Positions 15,336 through 24,952 of a stretch of 33,910 nucleotides of DNA are shown piece by piece. The notes beneath the pieces are model-generated. The model made no database searches and was not told the origin of the DNA. It saw only the letters and a list, made by a program, of their open reading frames with translations. The stretch is from Nostoc parmelioides FACHB-3921 (GTDB lineage: Bacteria > Cyanobacteriota > Cyanobacteriia > Cyanobacteriales > Nostocaceae): NCBI RefSeq assembly GCF_014696625.1, contig NZ_JACJQL010000063.1, positions 1 to 33,910 on the forward strand. The letters are read 5' to 3'. How positions within the stretch are numbered: position 1 is the first letter of the stretch; the number at the start of each line of letters is the position of its first letter. Position numbers and translations under genes: made by a program.

Positions 15336-17966
15336 TTATAACTCGATGTCATTAGATTTTGATTTATTATTTATACCCTGATAATGTCGATATTGAGGAG
15401 TTTGTTTCGGAGATAAATCTCCAACAGTATTAGGTGATTTATTTTGAGGAGAATATTCTAGTTGCACCCGCTTGGCGATTAACCTCAGATTTTCTAGGTC
15501 TTGTCCGCCAATCCTCATGACTAAAGCTTCGTTTGTCGATAGGTTAATCCTAACAGCTTCTCTATATAACCCATCACTTTCTTTTTTAGAAAGTTTCACT
15601 AACTCTTCACCAGTTTGTTTATCAGCTTCCGATTTCAGCCGATAATCTCCTATTTGTAAATGGCGAGACTGTGCTGTTTTTAAAGTATGATTCAGCAGTT
15701 GGGCGACTTCGGAAATTTCTAACTTCTTGACGACATCTTGTGTTCCCAATGGTGCGAGAGAACCTAGATGAGATTTTAGTGTTATTGCATCTTCATAAAA
15801 TGAAGGCAGTTGAGTGACTGACTGAAATCTTTGATTAACATTGAGAAATTCCTGACGCTCTATCATTAGTAGAGTCTCTGAGTTTTTAATTACTGGTTCA
15901 CCTTTTTTATTCATCTCAAATTGCATTAAAGAGTTAGAGAAATAACTCTCTTTCTCATCACCAGCACGATGAATACTGTAGGTGTCTTTGAATTTCCTAA
16001 TAGTAAAGGCATCACTCCTGTAAACAGTGCTGCCATCGTCTAGTGCCTGTCCATATTTATCAAGCAGTTTTTTGGCAACAGTTACAATATCTTCATTTTC
16101 TTTTTCTTTCAAAAATTTTCTCGGTAAAGTTTGGGCATAGTTTGGCACTTTTTGTTTTGCTGCCCAATACTTTTGGCCTGTAGCAACTGTAGTAGGTTGG
16201 AACGCTCTTAAACTGGGGGAGAGGTGGGAATTAAAGTCGTCCGGTACATTTTCCCCTTGCTTCCCCTGCTCCCCCTGCTCATCCTGCTGCGCTTGCTCAG
16301 TGTTGGACTGTGGCTGTTGCAGTTCTGGGCTTGAGGGTGATGCCACACCAGTAGGAATCGCCTGTGCTACTTGTTCAGGGGACAAGTTTGCTGGGTTTTG
16401 TTTCACAGTGCCATCTTTAAGCTTTTCGTACAGCTTCAATACTTGCCCATTTTTTAGTTGAATCGTTAACCTCAAATCAGGTAATGGATTATTTTTCTCC
16501 CATTCTTCTAGAGATTGGGCATCATTGACTAATGCTTCAAACTTTTCTTGACCATTGTTAACAGTAAAATCATCTACGCCCTTGTCTGGCCCTGGTAAAG
16601 TCATAATACTGACTTTAGCCCCAGTTTCCTGGAGCAATTTTCCAGTCCTTAACTGCGCCTTGTGAACATTTGCCACAGTTTTTAGCCTAGTATCGTGGTC
16701 AAAGCAAAATTTGATGTCTCTTTTGGGAGTAGCGAACATGGCAAATTCTTCTCGTAACTGAGGCTGAATCAGGTTTCCCTGTTCGTCTTTACTACGGTAG
16801 CCTGCATTAATTCCTGGTAGCCCGATGGCAGCATGACCAAAGCTGAGTATGCTGGCTGCTTTTTTCGCGCCCTCAGTCACGATGACTGGTACATGGTGTT
16901 TCCACACACAGTACCAGAATCCTGATTGCCGATCGCTTTCGGTTGGGTCTACACCTGCTCTTTGATAAACCTGCGCCGCAATATCATCTGGCACATCCAG
17001 TAAGAAAGTCGATAATTGAGTTTTCGGCGGATGTTCATACTTAATAAATTTCCCTTCAATTATCTGACCATCCTCATCTTTTTTTGGTCTTGGCTGATCT
17101 GGCTTATAACATCCCCATTCTTTATGCGGGGCAGTTTCACCAGGGGTTAAACTCAAAAAGCTACGCGGATCTACTCCCGCATTACACCACCAACCATCTG
17201 TAGAATCCAGGTAAGAGTATGTTTTCAACATCTCATTAGATAATCTACCTGTATTTGTGCGCGGTAGTTTATCGCTAATCATCAACCGATCCCAAGCTTC
17301 ATGTGAACCTCTTGCTTGGCTAAAGTGCAGACTTTGAAAGTTCATCTGTGCAATATCAGGCGCGATCGCACTCTTTTCGACTAGTTCCTGCCAATGATTG
17401 GGGTCGATATGTTCTGGGGGACAGACAGAGACTGACGATGCCTTTGATTGTGTTGGTGTAGAAATTAGGGGTGGTTGTGTCGCTGTTGTTGGTGGTGTAG
17501 TTTCTTTGCCAGATGATACGGGTGGTTGTGTTGGTTGGGATGGGGATGCTGGTGTTTGTGTTGCATTTGGTGTCGATGTTTCTGATTGCTCTGCCTCGGT
17601 GGTTACTGTGGACTTTAGGGGTGTTTGTGCTGAGGTGGTTGGTTGTGTAGATTCTGATGTAGATGCTCTAGAGGTGAATGATGTAGATGACACTTCTAAT
17701 TCTTCCCCTTCAAAATCCCATTCGAGGTCTAGAGATGGGTCAATCTTTGCCCAAGAGTAACCCCCTGACTCATTCGGCTTGAGAACATAAGTCTCATCAC
17801 CAATTTCTATCTTGGCTCGTTTATCCCATTCATATTTGAGGCGCTCTAATGATGTTTCAATTAAAGGAACTATCGCCTGATTCCAAATTTTTAAATTATT
17901 GTGAAAATCTTCTTGGGACAGTACCGTATAATTATTAAATATATTGACACTACGTTCATCAAACAT
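15336..17966 (-). CDS. DUF3854/TOPRIM primase-like protein of the transfer cluster
   Basis: The 876-residue protein has a short N-terminal domain, then a Ser/Thr/Pro/Gln-rich linker (about 95-190). A conserved core follows with a TOPRIM-like layout: VPVIVTEGAKKAASIL with E365, LPGINAGY, then IKFCFDHDT with D423 and D425, then GPDKGVDDF. This matches DUF3854 domains found in cyanobacterial plasmid replication and transfer primases. A second low-complexity linker (Gln/Glu/Gly, encoded by CCCCTGCT-like repeats near 16251-16298) separates a C-terminal helical domain. ATG 17966 overlaps the upstream small gene by 8 bp. Probable role: making primers on the transferred strand, complementing the relaxase, whose own TOPRIM looks decayed. 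Location should be cytoplasmic. Confidence 0.72.
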   Translation of the reverse strand: MFDERSVNIFNNYTVLSQEDFHNNLKIWNQAIVPLIETSLERLKYEWDKRAKIEIGDETYVLKPNESGGYSWAKIDPSLDLEWDFEGEELEVSSTSFTSRASTSESTQPTTSAQTPLKSTVTTEAEQSETSTPNATQTPASPSQPTQPPVSSGKETTPPTTATQPPLISTPTQSKASSVSVCPPEHIDPNHWQELVEKSAIAPDIAQMNFQSLHFSQARGSHEAWDRLMISDKLPRTNTGRLSNEMLKTYSYLDSTDGWWCNAGVDPRSFLSLTPGETAPHKEWGCYKPDQPRPKKDEDGQIIEGKFIKYEHPPKTQLSTFLLDVPDDIAAQVYQRAGVDPTESDRQSGFWYCVWKHHVPVIVTEGAKKAASILSFGHAAIGLPGINAGYRSKDEQGNLIQPQLREEFAMFATPKRDIKFCFDHDTRLKTVANVHKAQLRTGKLLQETGAKVSIMTLPGPDKGVDDFTVNNGQEKFEALVNDAQSLEEWEKNNPLPDLRLTIQLKNGQVLKLYEKLKDGTVKQNPANLSPEQVAQAIPTGVASPSSPELQQPQSNTEQAQQDEQGEQGKQGENVPDDFNSHLSPSLRAFQPTTVATGQKYWAAKQKVPNYAQTLPRKFLKEKENEDIVTVAKKLLDKYGQALDDGSTVYRSDAFTIRKFKDTYSIHRAGDEKESYFSNSLMQFEMNKKGEPVIKNSETLLMIERQEFLNVNQRFQSVTQLPSFYEDAITLKSHLGSLAPLGTQDVVKKLEISEVAQLLNHTLKTAQSRHLQIGDYRLKSEADKQTGEELVKLSKKESDGLYREAVRINLSTNEALVMRIGGQDLENLRLIAKRVQLEYSPQNKSPNTVGDLSPKQTPQYRHYQGINNKSKSNDIEL

Positions 17967-18420
17967 AACTTTTCTCTATACTGTTGCAAGTATTTATATA
18001 AGCTTGGCGTAAGATTTTATATTGCCTCTTAGTCGCTTTTAAGCATTTCAAATCTATAATTTGACTTGGGGAAATTACTCGATTGAAAATAATATCTATT
18101 TGGATAGAGTTTTGACTATAAGTTATAAACGATACATATTGTAGGTCGCTCCAGCCAATCTCTTCTAAATATTGGCTAAGAATCTGTCGGAAAAATCTTT
18201 CTTCTAACAAGTCTTGAGTATTCTTAAATATGAGCTTAACGTAGATCCCAAATTTTTTGAGTTTGGGTCTTAGATGAGATTGCTTTTGGAAAGCATTAAT
18301 AATACAGGATATGGGGTCAGAAAAATTGATAATGTTTGCCATCAGTCTTTTTTGAGTTTGGTCTAATATGGAAATAGGCTGAAAATCCCGCAAAGAATCT
18401 TCAATAATTATTAATTCCAC
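17959..18420 (-). CDS. Small hypothetical protein between VirD4 and primase-like genes
   Basis: The 153-residue product is soluble and shows no recognised family. It has a helical and strand mix with a Lys-rich C-terminal region (LKCLKATKRQYKILRQ) that could contact nucleic acid. The proposed GTG start at 18420 has a CGGAG box just upstream; ATG at 18342 is the alternative. It overlaps the primase-like gene by 8 bp, so the two are translated together. It could be an accessory of the primase or the coupling protein. Confidence 0.55.
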   Translation of the reverse strand: MELIIIEDSLRDFQPISILDQTQKRLMANIINFSDPISCIINAFQKQSHLRPKLKKFGIYVKLIFKNTQDLLEERFFRQILSQYLEEIGWSDLQYVSFITYSQNSIQIDIIFNRVISPSQIIDLKCLKATKRQYKILRQAYINTCNSIEKSYV

Positions 18421-18481
18421 TCCGACTCCGATTAATTTCTTTCCTAAAATAACGAGCGCGTGGTACGAATTGCGAATTGTA

Positions 18482-20242
18482 TTAAAGCATGGATCTCACG
18501 CCATCGACAGATAACATTTGCACTCCCGGCTCTACAGGTTCAACAGGTATTGGTAGGCGACGATCTACTTCAGCTATTCTTTGGTCTAAATCTTGCTGTG
18601 TCGGCGTTGATTGAGTGCTTTTCATCGCCATTCTTACTACTAACTTATCCCAGTGTTTTTGATTGTATTCTTCAATTGATAATATCGATTTAGGAATTTT
18701 GATAGTTTTTAGTAGGGGAACTGAACCTTCATTTTTATTTGCATAAGCCGGATTTATAAATACACATTTTCCTGGTGGTAGTTTCAGAAATTGTGCCGAT
18801 TCAAATAACTTTTTAGTTTTCTCTTGTTCACTGACTGTTGTACTGGGTTTACCTCCTCCAGTAGACCTACTTTTATGCTTGTATCTAATTTCTTCCTCTC
18901 CTAAATAACCAGAAAATAATTGCGCTGACTCATTCTCTCCAGGGTTGAAGATAAATTTAGTGCTACAAGCGCCCAGGATTGCTTTAGAAATTTCTTTACC
19001 ATAGCTTTTCTCTAGCTGACCCATATTTTGAAAGCCGATAATCCCGCAAAACCCCTCAGAGCGTGATTCGTTGAGCCATCGATATAAATCTGGTAAATAA
19101 ATCGAGGGTAATTCATCCAAAGCTACTATCAAGGGGTCTTTCCGCTTGGAGGCGATATTACGGGCGATTGTCATGTGTAAGATACTCGTCATCAAGGGGC
19201 CTACCGCATCCCGGCGTTCTCTGTCCAGCCCGAAAATAATCATCTGCTTACCCTTGATTTCCAAAGGTAAGGTTGTCTGACCAAGAAAGCATCCTAATGT
19301 GTTTTTCGCCATGAAGCGAGTGAACATGAGGCTGGCTGTAGCTGTGATGCCTGCCACTGTCTTCTCACTACCGGCTGAACTAAATAGCTGACCAAAGGCG
19401 ATTCTAATCCAAGGATTGAGATTTGCTGCCATTAAACGGTTCACCATTTGTTCCGACGATAGTATGGCGGCGGCGGTCATGATGTCGGCGCGTTCTCCAA
19501 ACTCTTTGGTCAACATCAATATCGCCTGAGTCAGCTGATCCCCAGATGGCCCGAAGAACCCATCTTCATTTGCATTAGATAAAATACGGAAATTCTTGTT
19601 AATAACTGTTGCTAATTGTCTAGCCGTTTCTGCATCACCTGAATCTCTTAAAAAGTCGAGGGGATTACATACGGATGTTTCAGCAAATCCTGGTGCAAAT
19701 ATGTGGACATCATACCCTTTCAATTTGGCATAGGCTATAACTTTCGCTTGAGATGGGTATTTAAAGTCATAAATTATACAGGGAAATCCTTGGTCAATTG
19801 ATGAGTAAATCATCGGGTTGATGGCAGAGAATGTTTTTCCGCTACCTGGAGCGCCAATCGCTGCTGTTCCCCTTTGTGCATCTGGTACATATATTGGTAT
19901 TGCACTACTACCTTTTTTAGTTTTTTCTCCTTTAAATTTGTGCTGACCAATAAATAAAGCTGCACTATCACATTTAGGCGATTCTATTTGCTTTATTGCC
20001 TTCTTCTTGGCATTGTTAGTTTCTTTGCTTCCCCCCCAGTAGCTTGAAGCTAACTTATTCTTTTTCGGGTTACTAAAAAATATTTGTAAGAGGAAATAAG
20101 CTCCTAATACTCCTAAAATTCCTAAGCCATTAGGAGTAAAAAAATAATGCGTATACTGTCCAACAGCATCATCAGGGTTTTGTAATTGCTCGAAGCGAAA
20201 TTCCTGATTGTTGGTATTAGTAGTTTTTAAAAATTGGCTCAT
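18482..20242 (-). CDS. virD4: VirD4/TraG-type conjugative coupling protein
   Basis: The 586-residue product is the coupling ATPase that hands the relaxase-DNA complex to the mating channel. One membrane segment near residues 38-57 precedes the motor domain. Walker A is GAPGSGKT (130-137) and Walker B is LIVALDELPS (D376, E377), followed by GFQNMGQLEKSYG, as in VirD4/TraG/TraD proteins. It is cytoplasmic apart from the anchor. VirD4 proteins often carry two membrane segments; only one is clear here. The C-terminus carries a Gln/Pro-rich tail. The gene is followed by a small unknown gene and preceded by a 148-bp MITE-like element, so it may be transcribed apart from the virB-like genes. Confidence 0.92.
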   Translation of the reverse strand: MSQFLKTTNTNNQEFRFEQLQNPDDAVGQYTHYFFTPNGLGILGVLGAYFLLQIFFSNPKKNKLASSYWGGSKETNNAKKKAIKQIESPKCDSAALFIGQHKFKGEKTKKGSSAIPIYVPDAQRGTAAIGAPGSGKTFSAINPMIYSSIDQGFPCIIYDFKYPSQAKVIAYAKLKGYDVHIFAPGFAETSVCNPLDFLRDSGDAETARQLATVINKNFRILSNANEDGFFGPSGDQLTQAILMLTKEFGERADIMTAAAILSSEQMVNRLMAANLNPWIRIAFGQLFSSAGSEKTVAGITATASLMFTRFMAKNTLGCFLGQTTLPLEIKGKQMIIFGLDRERRDAVGPLMTSILHMTIARNIASKRKDPLIVALDELPSIYLPDLYRWLNESRSEGFCGIIGFQNMGQLEKSYGKEISKAILGACSTKFIFNPGENESAQLFSGYLGEEEIRYKHKSRSTGGGKPSTTVSEQEKTKKLFESAQFLKLPPGKCVFINPAYANKNEGSVPLLKTIKIPKSILSIEEYNQKHWDKLVVRMAMKSTQSTPTQQDLDQRIAEVDRRLPIPVEPVEPGVQMLSVDGVRSML

Positions 20243-20280
20243 TTTGAAGAAGTCAGAAGAAACTTTTGGTCTACTTGTTT

Positions 20281-20428
20281 ATACCAATTCACTAAAATAA
20301 TGAAACAGATGTAAACCCCTAAACCCTTATAAAATCAGGCTTTCTCAATTGCGTTAACGGAGCGGGGCGTTAGCCCATTGCGAATTGCGTAGCTTGCTTC
20401 TCGCTTTGCGAGTATTGCGAATTGGTAT
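20281..20428. mobile_element. MITE-like element, 148 bp
   Basis: ATACCAATTC (20281-20290) and GAATTGGTAT (20419-20428) are perfect 10-bp terminal inverted repeats enclosing a non-coding segment with internal fold-backs (GGGGCGTTAGCCC, CTCGCTTTGCGAG) and a repeated GCGAATTGCG. It fills most of the gap between the coupling protein and the 439-residue gene. No transposase is encoded. A related end (GCGAATTGTATTA) appears near 18470. Confidence 0.45.
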
Positions 20429-20448
20429 TAGCTCTGGGTTCAAATTAT

Positions 20449-21768
20449 TTAAGGTAGAGAATTGGGTTGACCAAAAACTATTGGGTCTTTTTCCCAATAA
20501 TCAATAAAAGGCACATACCCAATAAAGTAGGGACTGCAAGTGCGAACAAATGCAATGCGTTTACAGATACGGAAGAACATCGCAGTTTGTACTTTGCCGC
20601 TTGCTTCATCAATATTCCACACTACTTGTTTAAATGCCGAGCCAAACGGATGTCTCCCTGTAGGTTCTTTTCCACCATTCAAGACTCTGAGTATCCCGAA
20701 ACCTCCTCGGACAAGTTGTACTTTGCCAGATATCCACTGTGTCCCAGTGGTTCTTCCTACACCTGCCATCTCTACGTGGGCGCAGTTTGGCTGTAAACAG
20801 GGAACATTAAACCCTTCCTGATAACTGCCAGAGATGGAGCGAACGCGATTTGCCTCAATGTCTCGTAATACTAAATCGACTTTACCCACAAATGAAAGGT
20901 CGAGCGATCTGAGTCCTGGTAAATTATCCCAAGTTAGTGTGGATAATCCAGGCACACCAATAATTTTTGAATCTTGCCAATTAGCGAAGCGATTGATTGA
21001 TGCGTTCTGAATATTAGGAATTGACGTGAGTGGGTAATTTCTTAGGTTAATTCCTCGCCCTAATTCAATATTACGTAAACTTGTATAGCGACTAGCATTA
21101 GCTATCGTACCGCCATTAATGCCAAATCTCCTGACAAAATCCCGGATGGGTCTAACACTACCCACACTTCTATTACCCAAGCTAGGAACGGCTCTGACCA
21201 AGTTTGGTAAGGTTTGCCATCTTGTTAATTGGAAATCAGACAGTCGTTGCTGATTTAAATTGATTCTTTGAACTCTAGCTATCGTTGAGAGGTTTAGACT
21301 TTCTATCGCCAATTCAGGGGTTTCAAAATCTCCTAGTTCCATAAACTCAGCAATACTTTGACCTGCCCTCCAGATTCTAGACTCTGTTCCTCTTGAAGTT
21401 GGGTATGTCACGCTGCCGTTTTCTCCTATAATCATGTCGCTAAAACGTAACCGTGACCAATCAGGGACAAACCCACTGGCTGAATTAACAATAGCAACTT
21501 GTGCTGATGCTCTGGGCATAATCAACCCAATTGCTTGATTAAGAATGCCGTATTTCCAAAAACTATGTATAAACAAAAAAAACATCAAGCCAAAAAATAT
21601 TAAATATCTAACTCGCTCATCTTTTTGAGTCTTAAACTGTTGCTTATCTGATTTGGTTAACTGTTGAGAATTGTTAAGTTGCTTTGACTGATTTAGGAAA
21701 ATGCCCAACATTAGATAAATCAAAGATTTATTCTCGGATTGGTTTGATTGCTCTGGTTGCTGATTCAT
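20449..21768 (-). CDS. Exported protein of the mating-channel operon, unknown
   Basis: The 439-residue product has a Gln/Asn-rich cytoplasmic start, a hydrophobic segment at about 54-72, and a second weakly hydrophobic stretch ending ASAQ (87-90), a possible signal-peptidase site. The rest should be periplasmic or outer-envelope. The middle part has leucine-rich-repeat-like lines such as LPGLRSLDLSF and VPGLSTLTWDNL. The C-terminal third holds two cysteine pairs (NVPCLQPNC and RICKRIAFVRTC) and ends in an aromatic region. It follows the VirB9-like gene by 4 bp in the same operon, the place where outer-membrane channel or adhesin components occur. No known family is recognised; a VirB7- or TraN-like task is possible but unproven. 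Confidence 0.7.
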   Translation of the reverse strand: MNQQPEQSNQSENKSLIYLMLGIFLNQSKQLNNSQQLTKSDKQQFKTQKDERVRYLIFFGLMFFLFIHSFWKYGILNQAIGLIMPRASAQVAIVNSASGFVPDWSRLRFSDMIIGENGSVTYPTSRGTESRIWRAGQSIAEFMELGDFETPELAIESLNLSTIARVQRINLNQQRLSDFQLTRWQTLPNLVRAVPSLGNRSVGSVRPIRDFVRRFGINGGTIANASRYTSLRNIELGRGINLRNYPLTSIPNIQNASINRFANWQDSKIIGVPGLSTLTWDNLPGLRSLDLSFVGKVDLVLRDIEANRVRSISGSYQEGFNVPCLQPNCAHVEMAGVGRTTGTQWISGKVQLVRGGFGILRVLNGGKEPTGRHPFGSAFKQVVWNIDEASGKVQTAMFFRICKRIAFVRTCSPYFIGYVPFIDYWEKDPIVFGQPNSLP

Positions 21769-21772
21769 ATAT

Positions 21773-22504
21773 TTAGATATTTAAAGATGGACTTTGACCA
21801 AGTTGAATTAATTTATTGACTAATTCCATTGAAACTACTGCTTTATTAGCCGCCGTTGACAATTCATCACCTTGAAGCAAGTAGGTAATTAATTGTTCAA
21901 TGCGACCATGAAGTGCAGATGATGGAGTCAGCAATTTATTTCTGATTGCCACTGCCACTCCGTATCTAATTTGTCTAGTAGTATTTATGGTTTGTGTGAT
22001 GGGCTGTAATCTACGCGGTGGTAGTGTAGCCAATGCAGCAGGCTCGTCATTGATAATGGCAATTTGGCTATACTGCGGTTTGCCATTAGACGGCGCTAGT
22101 TTGAAGTGGTACGATTTGCGCTCTCCGGTTGCTGTTTGAGTAATTATAGTCAAGTGTGTTGTTGCGACTGTTGGCAAACCACGAATAGAGAGTTTTTTAA
22201 TCCGACGTAAGTGAATCAGTCCTGCCCCTGGTTGTTCACACTCAGAGTCAACCCCTTTTAAGCATCCATCGGTATCTATCAAAATTTGTGATGGGTCATC
22301 AATCCATACTCTCTGAATGGTTTCACCCACCCCATAAAATGAAATGTTCACCCCGTGACCATTCCACACATTGATTGTTTGGAGTTTGGCATTAGTACCA
22401 CTGGCAAGTGATTGTCTTACCCGTCGCACAACTGGAGTGGCTACCGCCGCCAGTGGCTGACACAACACAAAGGCGATCGCACTACAAATGAGTAACTTTT
22501 TCAT
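21773..22504 (-). CDS. VirB9/TraK-like periplasmic channel protein
   Basis: The 243-residue product has a signal peptide (MKKLLICSAIAFVLC start, likely cut near AVA at 20-22). The beta-rich part reads NVWNGHGVNISFYG, then VWIDDPSQILID and LTIITQTATGERKSYHF. That pattern of paired strands resembles the N-terminal domain of VirB9/TrbG and F-type TraK, which form the outer-membrane core complex with VirB10. The C-terminal part is helical and shorter than in classic VirB9. Its ATG overlaps the virB10 stop in ATGA, showing coupled translation. The assignment rests on pattern plus position next to virB10. Confidence 0.65.
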   Translation of the reverse strand: MKKLLICSAIAFVLCQPLAAVATPVVRRVRQSLASGTNAKLQTINVWNGHGVNISFYGVGETIQRVWIDDPSQILIDTDGCLKGVDSECEQPGAGLIHLRRIKKLSIRGLPTVATTHLTIITQTATGERKSYHFKLAPSNGKPQYSQIAIINDEPAALATLPPRRLQPITQTINTTRQIRYGVAVAIRNKLLTPSSALHGRIEQLITYLLQGDELSTAANKAVVSMELVNKLIQLGQSPSLNI

Positions 22505-24054
22505 GGTTCTTCCATCTCCAAAGTGCGGTTAACCAAGAATGTTACACGGGTGGAAGCAGGGATGTACCAGATATTGGGACGAGACTGAATTTCTTCGGTA
22601 GAACTCCGAGCGCGTTCACCTAAAATAGACGACATAGAGCCGAATGCACCCTCCAGCAGCGCCCCGGTTAGGTTGCGCCTATTTCCACTGCTACGTCTGC
22701 GAATCCTGCCCGTAAATTCATCTTCAATTTCTTCTTCACTCTCTGGTTGATTAATCACCTCACCGACTTTGCTTAAAGCTGAAACTACCCCAACAGTCAA
22801 ATCACCTCTTGCAATATCACCACCTCTGTCGTGAAATTTCCGGGCAATCAAGGGCTGACTATTATCTCCTAATACAGTGATTGCACCTGGTTTGATTGAG
22901 TATTCGGTGTTGTTGAGAATGATGCTGCGTACTTGAGCGTTCGCATGATTCGCTCCGTCCACTGACACTAATTCAATTGCTAATAAACTGCCATCAGGAA
23001 TGGCTATCTGCCCATGATTGTCTTTCAACTCCCCTGTAAGCTTTGCTACATAACGTCTTGGGTCATCTGGAGTAGCGTTGCCATTTGGATTTCTGTCGGA
23101 TTGTTCTTTAATTAGTGGTGTCACCAAAACCCCACTCGCCATCTGCCCTACTACCAGATATTGAGCTTTACGCCCTTGGATAATCTGGCTTTCCTCTGGT
23201 AAGTAGTTTTTAGTATTAGACTTAACTGATGACCACCTGGAGCGAATCTTTTCAATTCCCGTATCTTCTACAGTTTCCTCATTTGTTGACAATGCTTGTT
23301 CATCATCAGTTTGAGACAGTGGCTGCCCTGTATTGACATTTGTTTGGGTATCAATGTCTGCTTTTGCTGTAGTTATTATTTGATTATCGTCATTACCGCC
23401 ATTACTGCCATAAACCACTTGACCAAATGACCCGATTGAGCGCAGTCGCTCAATTTCTGCAATTGGGTCGGGTGCTGGTGTTGAAGCCGCCACTAAATTA
23501 CTTTGGGGTACGGAGTATGTAGAGTATGTCCTTGGTGATGATGAGTTAGTTCTTGATTGTGGTGAATAAGTCGTTGATGGGGATGAATAAATTCTTGGCT
23601 GTGGTGGCGCAGATGATACTTGCACCCCTTGAGTTTGTTTGGCTACTGGTTTAAGTTCTTGAGTAGAAGAGTTTTGTACTGGGGCTGGTGTTTTTTCCTT
23701 GTTTTGATTCAGCTTCTCTAATTGTTCTTGCTGTTTGGCCAGAGCCAACTGTGCATAAACATCCCCATCGGAGTTGTTTGATTGCCCTGTTGCTTGTGTT
23801 GAGTTTTGTTCGTTTTGGTCGGCATTATTAGCTGTTTGTTTACCATTAATGATGTTATTAAACAGGAAATAAAACACTAAAAAACCAATCCCTAATGGTA
23901 CACCAATTATCCCTATCCTTGACCAAGGTGATGTAATTAAATTATGCTCGGTTAAATTTTGCTTCTCGTCTATAGGCGGTAATTTATCGTCTAATTTCTC
24001 TTGTTCATCATCAAGATTTATTATTTCATCAACTGTTAAGGGATTGTGATTCAT
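22501..24054 (-). CDS. virB10: VirB10/TrbI-like channel scaffold protein
   Basis: The 517-residue product has a short acidic cytoplasmic start, one membrane helix at about 47-66, and a long Gln/Ser/Thr/Pro-rich periplasmic linker (about 70-260). The C-terminal beta-barrel domain is of TrbI/VirB10 type: GVLVTPLIKEQSD, IPDGSLLAIELVS, ITVLGDN, and a final IPASTRVTFLVNR. VirB10 spans the envelope and senses ATPase energy to gate the channel. ATGA overlaps link it to the VirB8-like gene upstream and the VirB9-like gene downstream, so all three are made together. Confidence 0.88.
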   Translation of the reverse strand: MNHNPLTVDEIINLDDEQEKLDDKLPPIDEKQNLTEHNLITSPWSRIGIIGVPLGIGFLVFYFLFNNIINGKQTANNADQNEQNSTQATGQSNNSDGDVYAQLALAKQQEQLEKLNQNKEKTPAPVQNSSTQELKPVAKQTQGVQVSSAPPQPRIYSSPSTTYSPQSRTNSSSPRTYSTYSVPQSNLVAASTPAPDPIAEIERLRSIGSFGQVVYGSNGGNDDNQIITTAKADIDTQTNVNTGQPLSQTDDEQALSTNEETVEDTGIEKIRSRWSSVKSNTKNYLPEESQIIQGRKAQYLVVGQMASGVLVTPLIKEQSDRNPNGNATPDDPRRYVAKLTGELKDNHGQIAIPDGSLLAIELVSVDGANHANAQVRSIILNNTEYSIKPGAITVLGDNSQPLIARKFHDRGGDIARGDLTVGVVSALSKVGEVINQPESEEEIEDEFTGRIRRRSSGNRRNLTGALLEGAFGSMSSILGERARSSTEEIQSRPNIWYIPASTRVTFLVNRTLEMEEP

Positions 24055-24869
24055 CGGCTTTTCCCTAAATTCAAATCTACTATTTGTGTTATTTCTAGTC
24101 CACTTTTGCGGATTTTATAGATTTTTAATGCTAATTCTGTAGTATCCTCTGGGGGCTTTTGTGGGGTGGTGACAGCTTCTACTGTTACTGTTTTATTTAG
24201 CGCTATTCCGTTCCCCGCATTATCTAGCTTTCTAAAAGTAACTAATGTTGATTGAAAATCTATTTCCCACTTGCCATCTCTAATTTTTCGGGGAGGGGAT
24301 ATGTAGTGGGGAATTAGCGCCACTCGCATATTGCCGCTAAACACTTCTGGGTCTGTCAAAAGTGATAATCTCCGCAGGAATGCTGCACGAAACCCAAGTC
24401 TGTCTGATAGTGCAAATGCTGCTTCGTATGCCCTAGAAGTAATTTTTCTACTTGGGTTATTATCTACTCCCTTGATTTCTACGCCAGGGTCAGTTTCTAC
24501 TATTAACTTCCCTTGCTCATTATTTTTCTGAACTAATCCATCCCAATTAAACAGCCCCACAAATGAATCTGAGACAAACTGCTTTATCGTTTCATCTGAG
24601 CGTTCAGTGGGTTCTACTGCTTTGGCATAAATTGTTTCGCCTGACGACAACTGAACCAGTGAGGGGACTTCATTCCTGACTAGCTTCCTAATTGCTCCAT
24701 AGTTGAGAAATTGAAGGCAGAGTGAAATACTCCCCATTAAAAATGCAACTACCGCTATAATTGCTATTCTTGTAGGGATTGATGACCCAGAAGAGAGGAC
24801 TGTATTTTTCTTTTGGTCTTTCGGTTTAGATTTAGATTTAGGAATTTTTAAATTAATCAGGTTTAACAT
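24051..24869 (-). CDS. VirB8/TraE-like inner-membrane protein
   Basis: The 272-residue product has a Lys-rich cytoplasmic tail, a membrane helix at about 35-54, and a periplasmic domain. The domain includes the pattern DETIKQFVSDSF near its start and a final beta-rich section (WEIDFQSTLVTFRK). One helix plus a compact periplasmic domain, next to virB10, fits VirB8/TraE. ATG 24869 is chosen over an in-frame TTG at 24890. Its stop overlaps the virB10 ATG (ATGA). The 83-bp gap upstream holds a CCCCTG-rich low-complexity stretch with TAAAGCT and AGCTTTA ends that could fold. Confidence 0.7.
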   Translation of the reverse strand: MLNLINLKIPKSKSKPKDQKKNTVLSSGSSIPTRIAIIAVVAFLMGSISLCLQFLNYGAIRKLVRNEVPSLVQLSSGETIYAKAVEPTERSDETIKQFVSDSFVGLFNWDGLVQKNNEQGKLIVETDPGVEIKGVDNNPSRKITSRAYEAAFALSDRLGFRAAFLRRLSLLTDPEVFSGNMRVALIPHYISPPRKIRDGKWEIDFQSTLVTFRKLDNAGNGIALNKTVTVEAVTTPQKPPEDTTELALKIYKIRKSGLEITQIVDLNLGKSR

Positions 24870-24952
24870 AATTTCATTTGTGACAATCAAGACCTTTAAT
24901 CAGTAACAGCCAACATAGTTAAAGCTCCCCAGCCTCCCCTGCTGCCCCAGCT

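Noticed and set aside
17398..17760. 120-codon plus-strand frame rich in Val, Asp and Gly
   Set aside because: It is the complement of the Ser/Thr/Pro-rich linker of the DUF3854 gene; composition explains the open frame.
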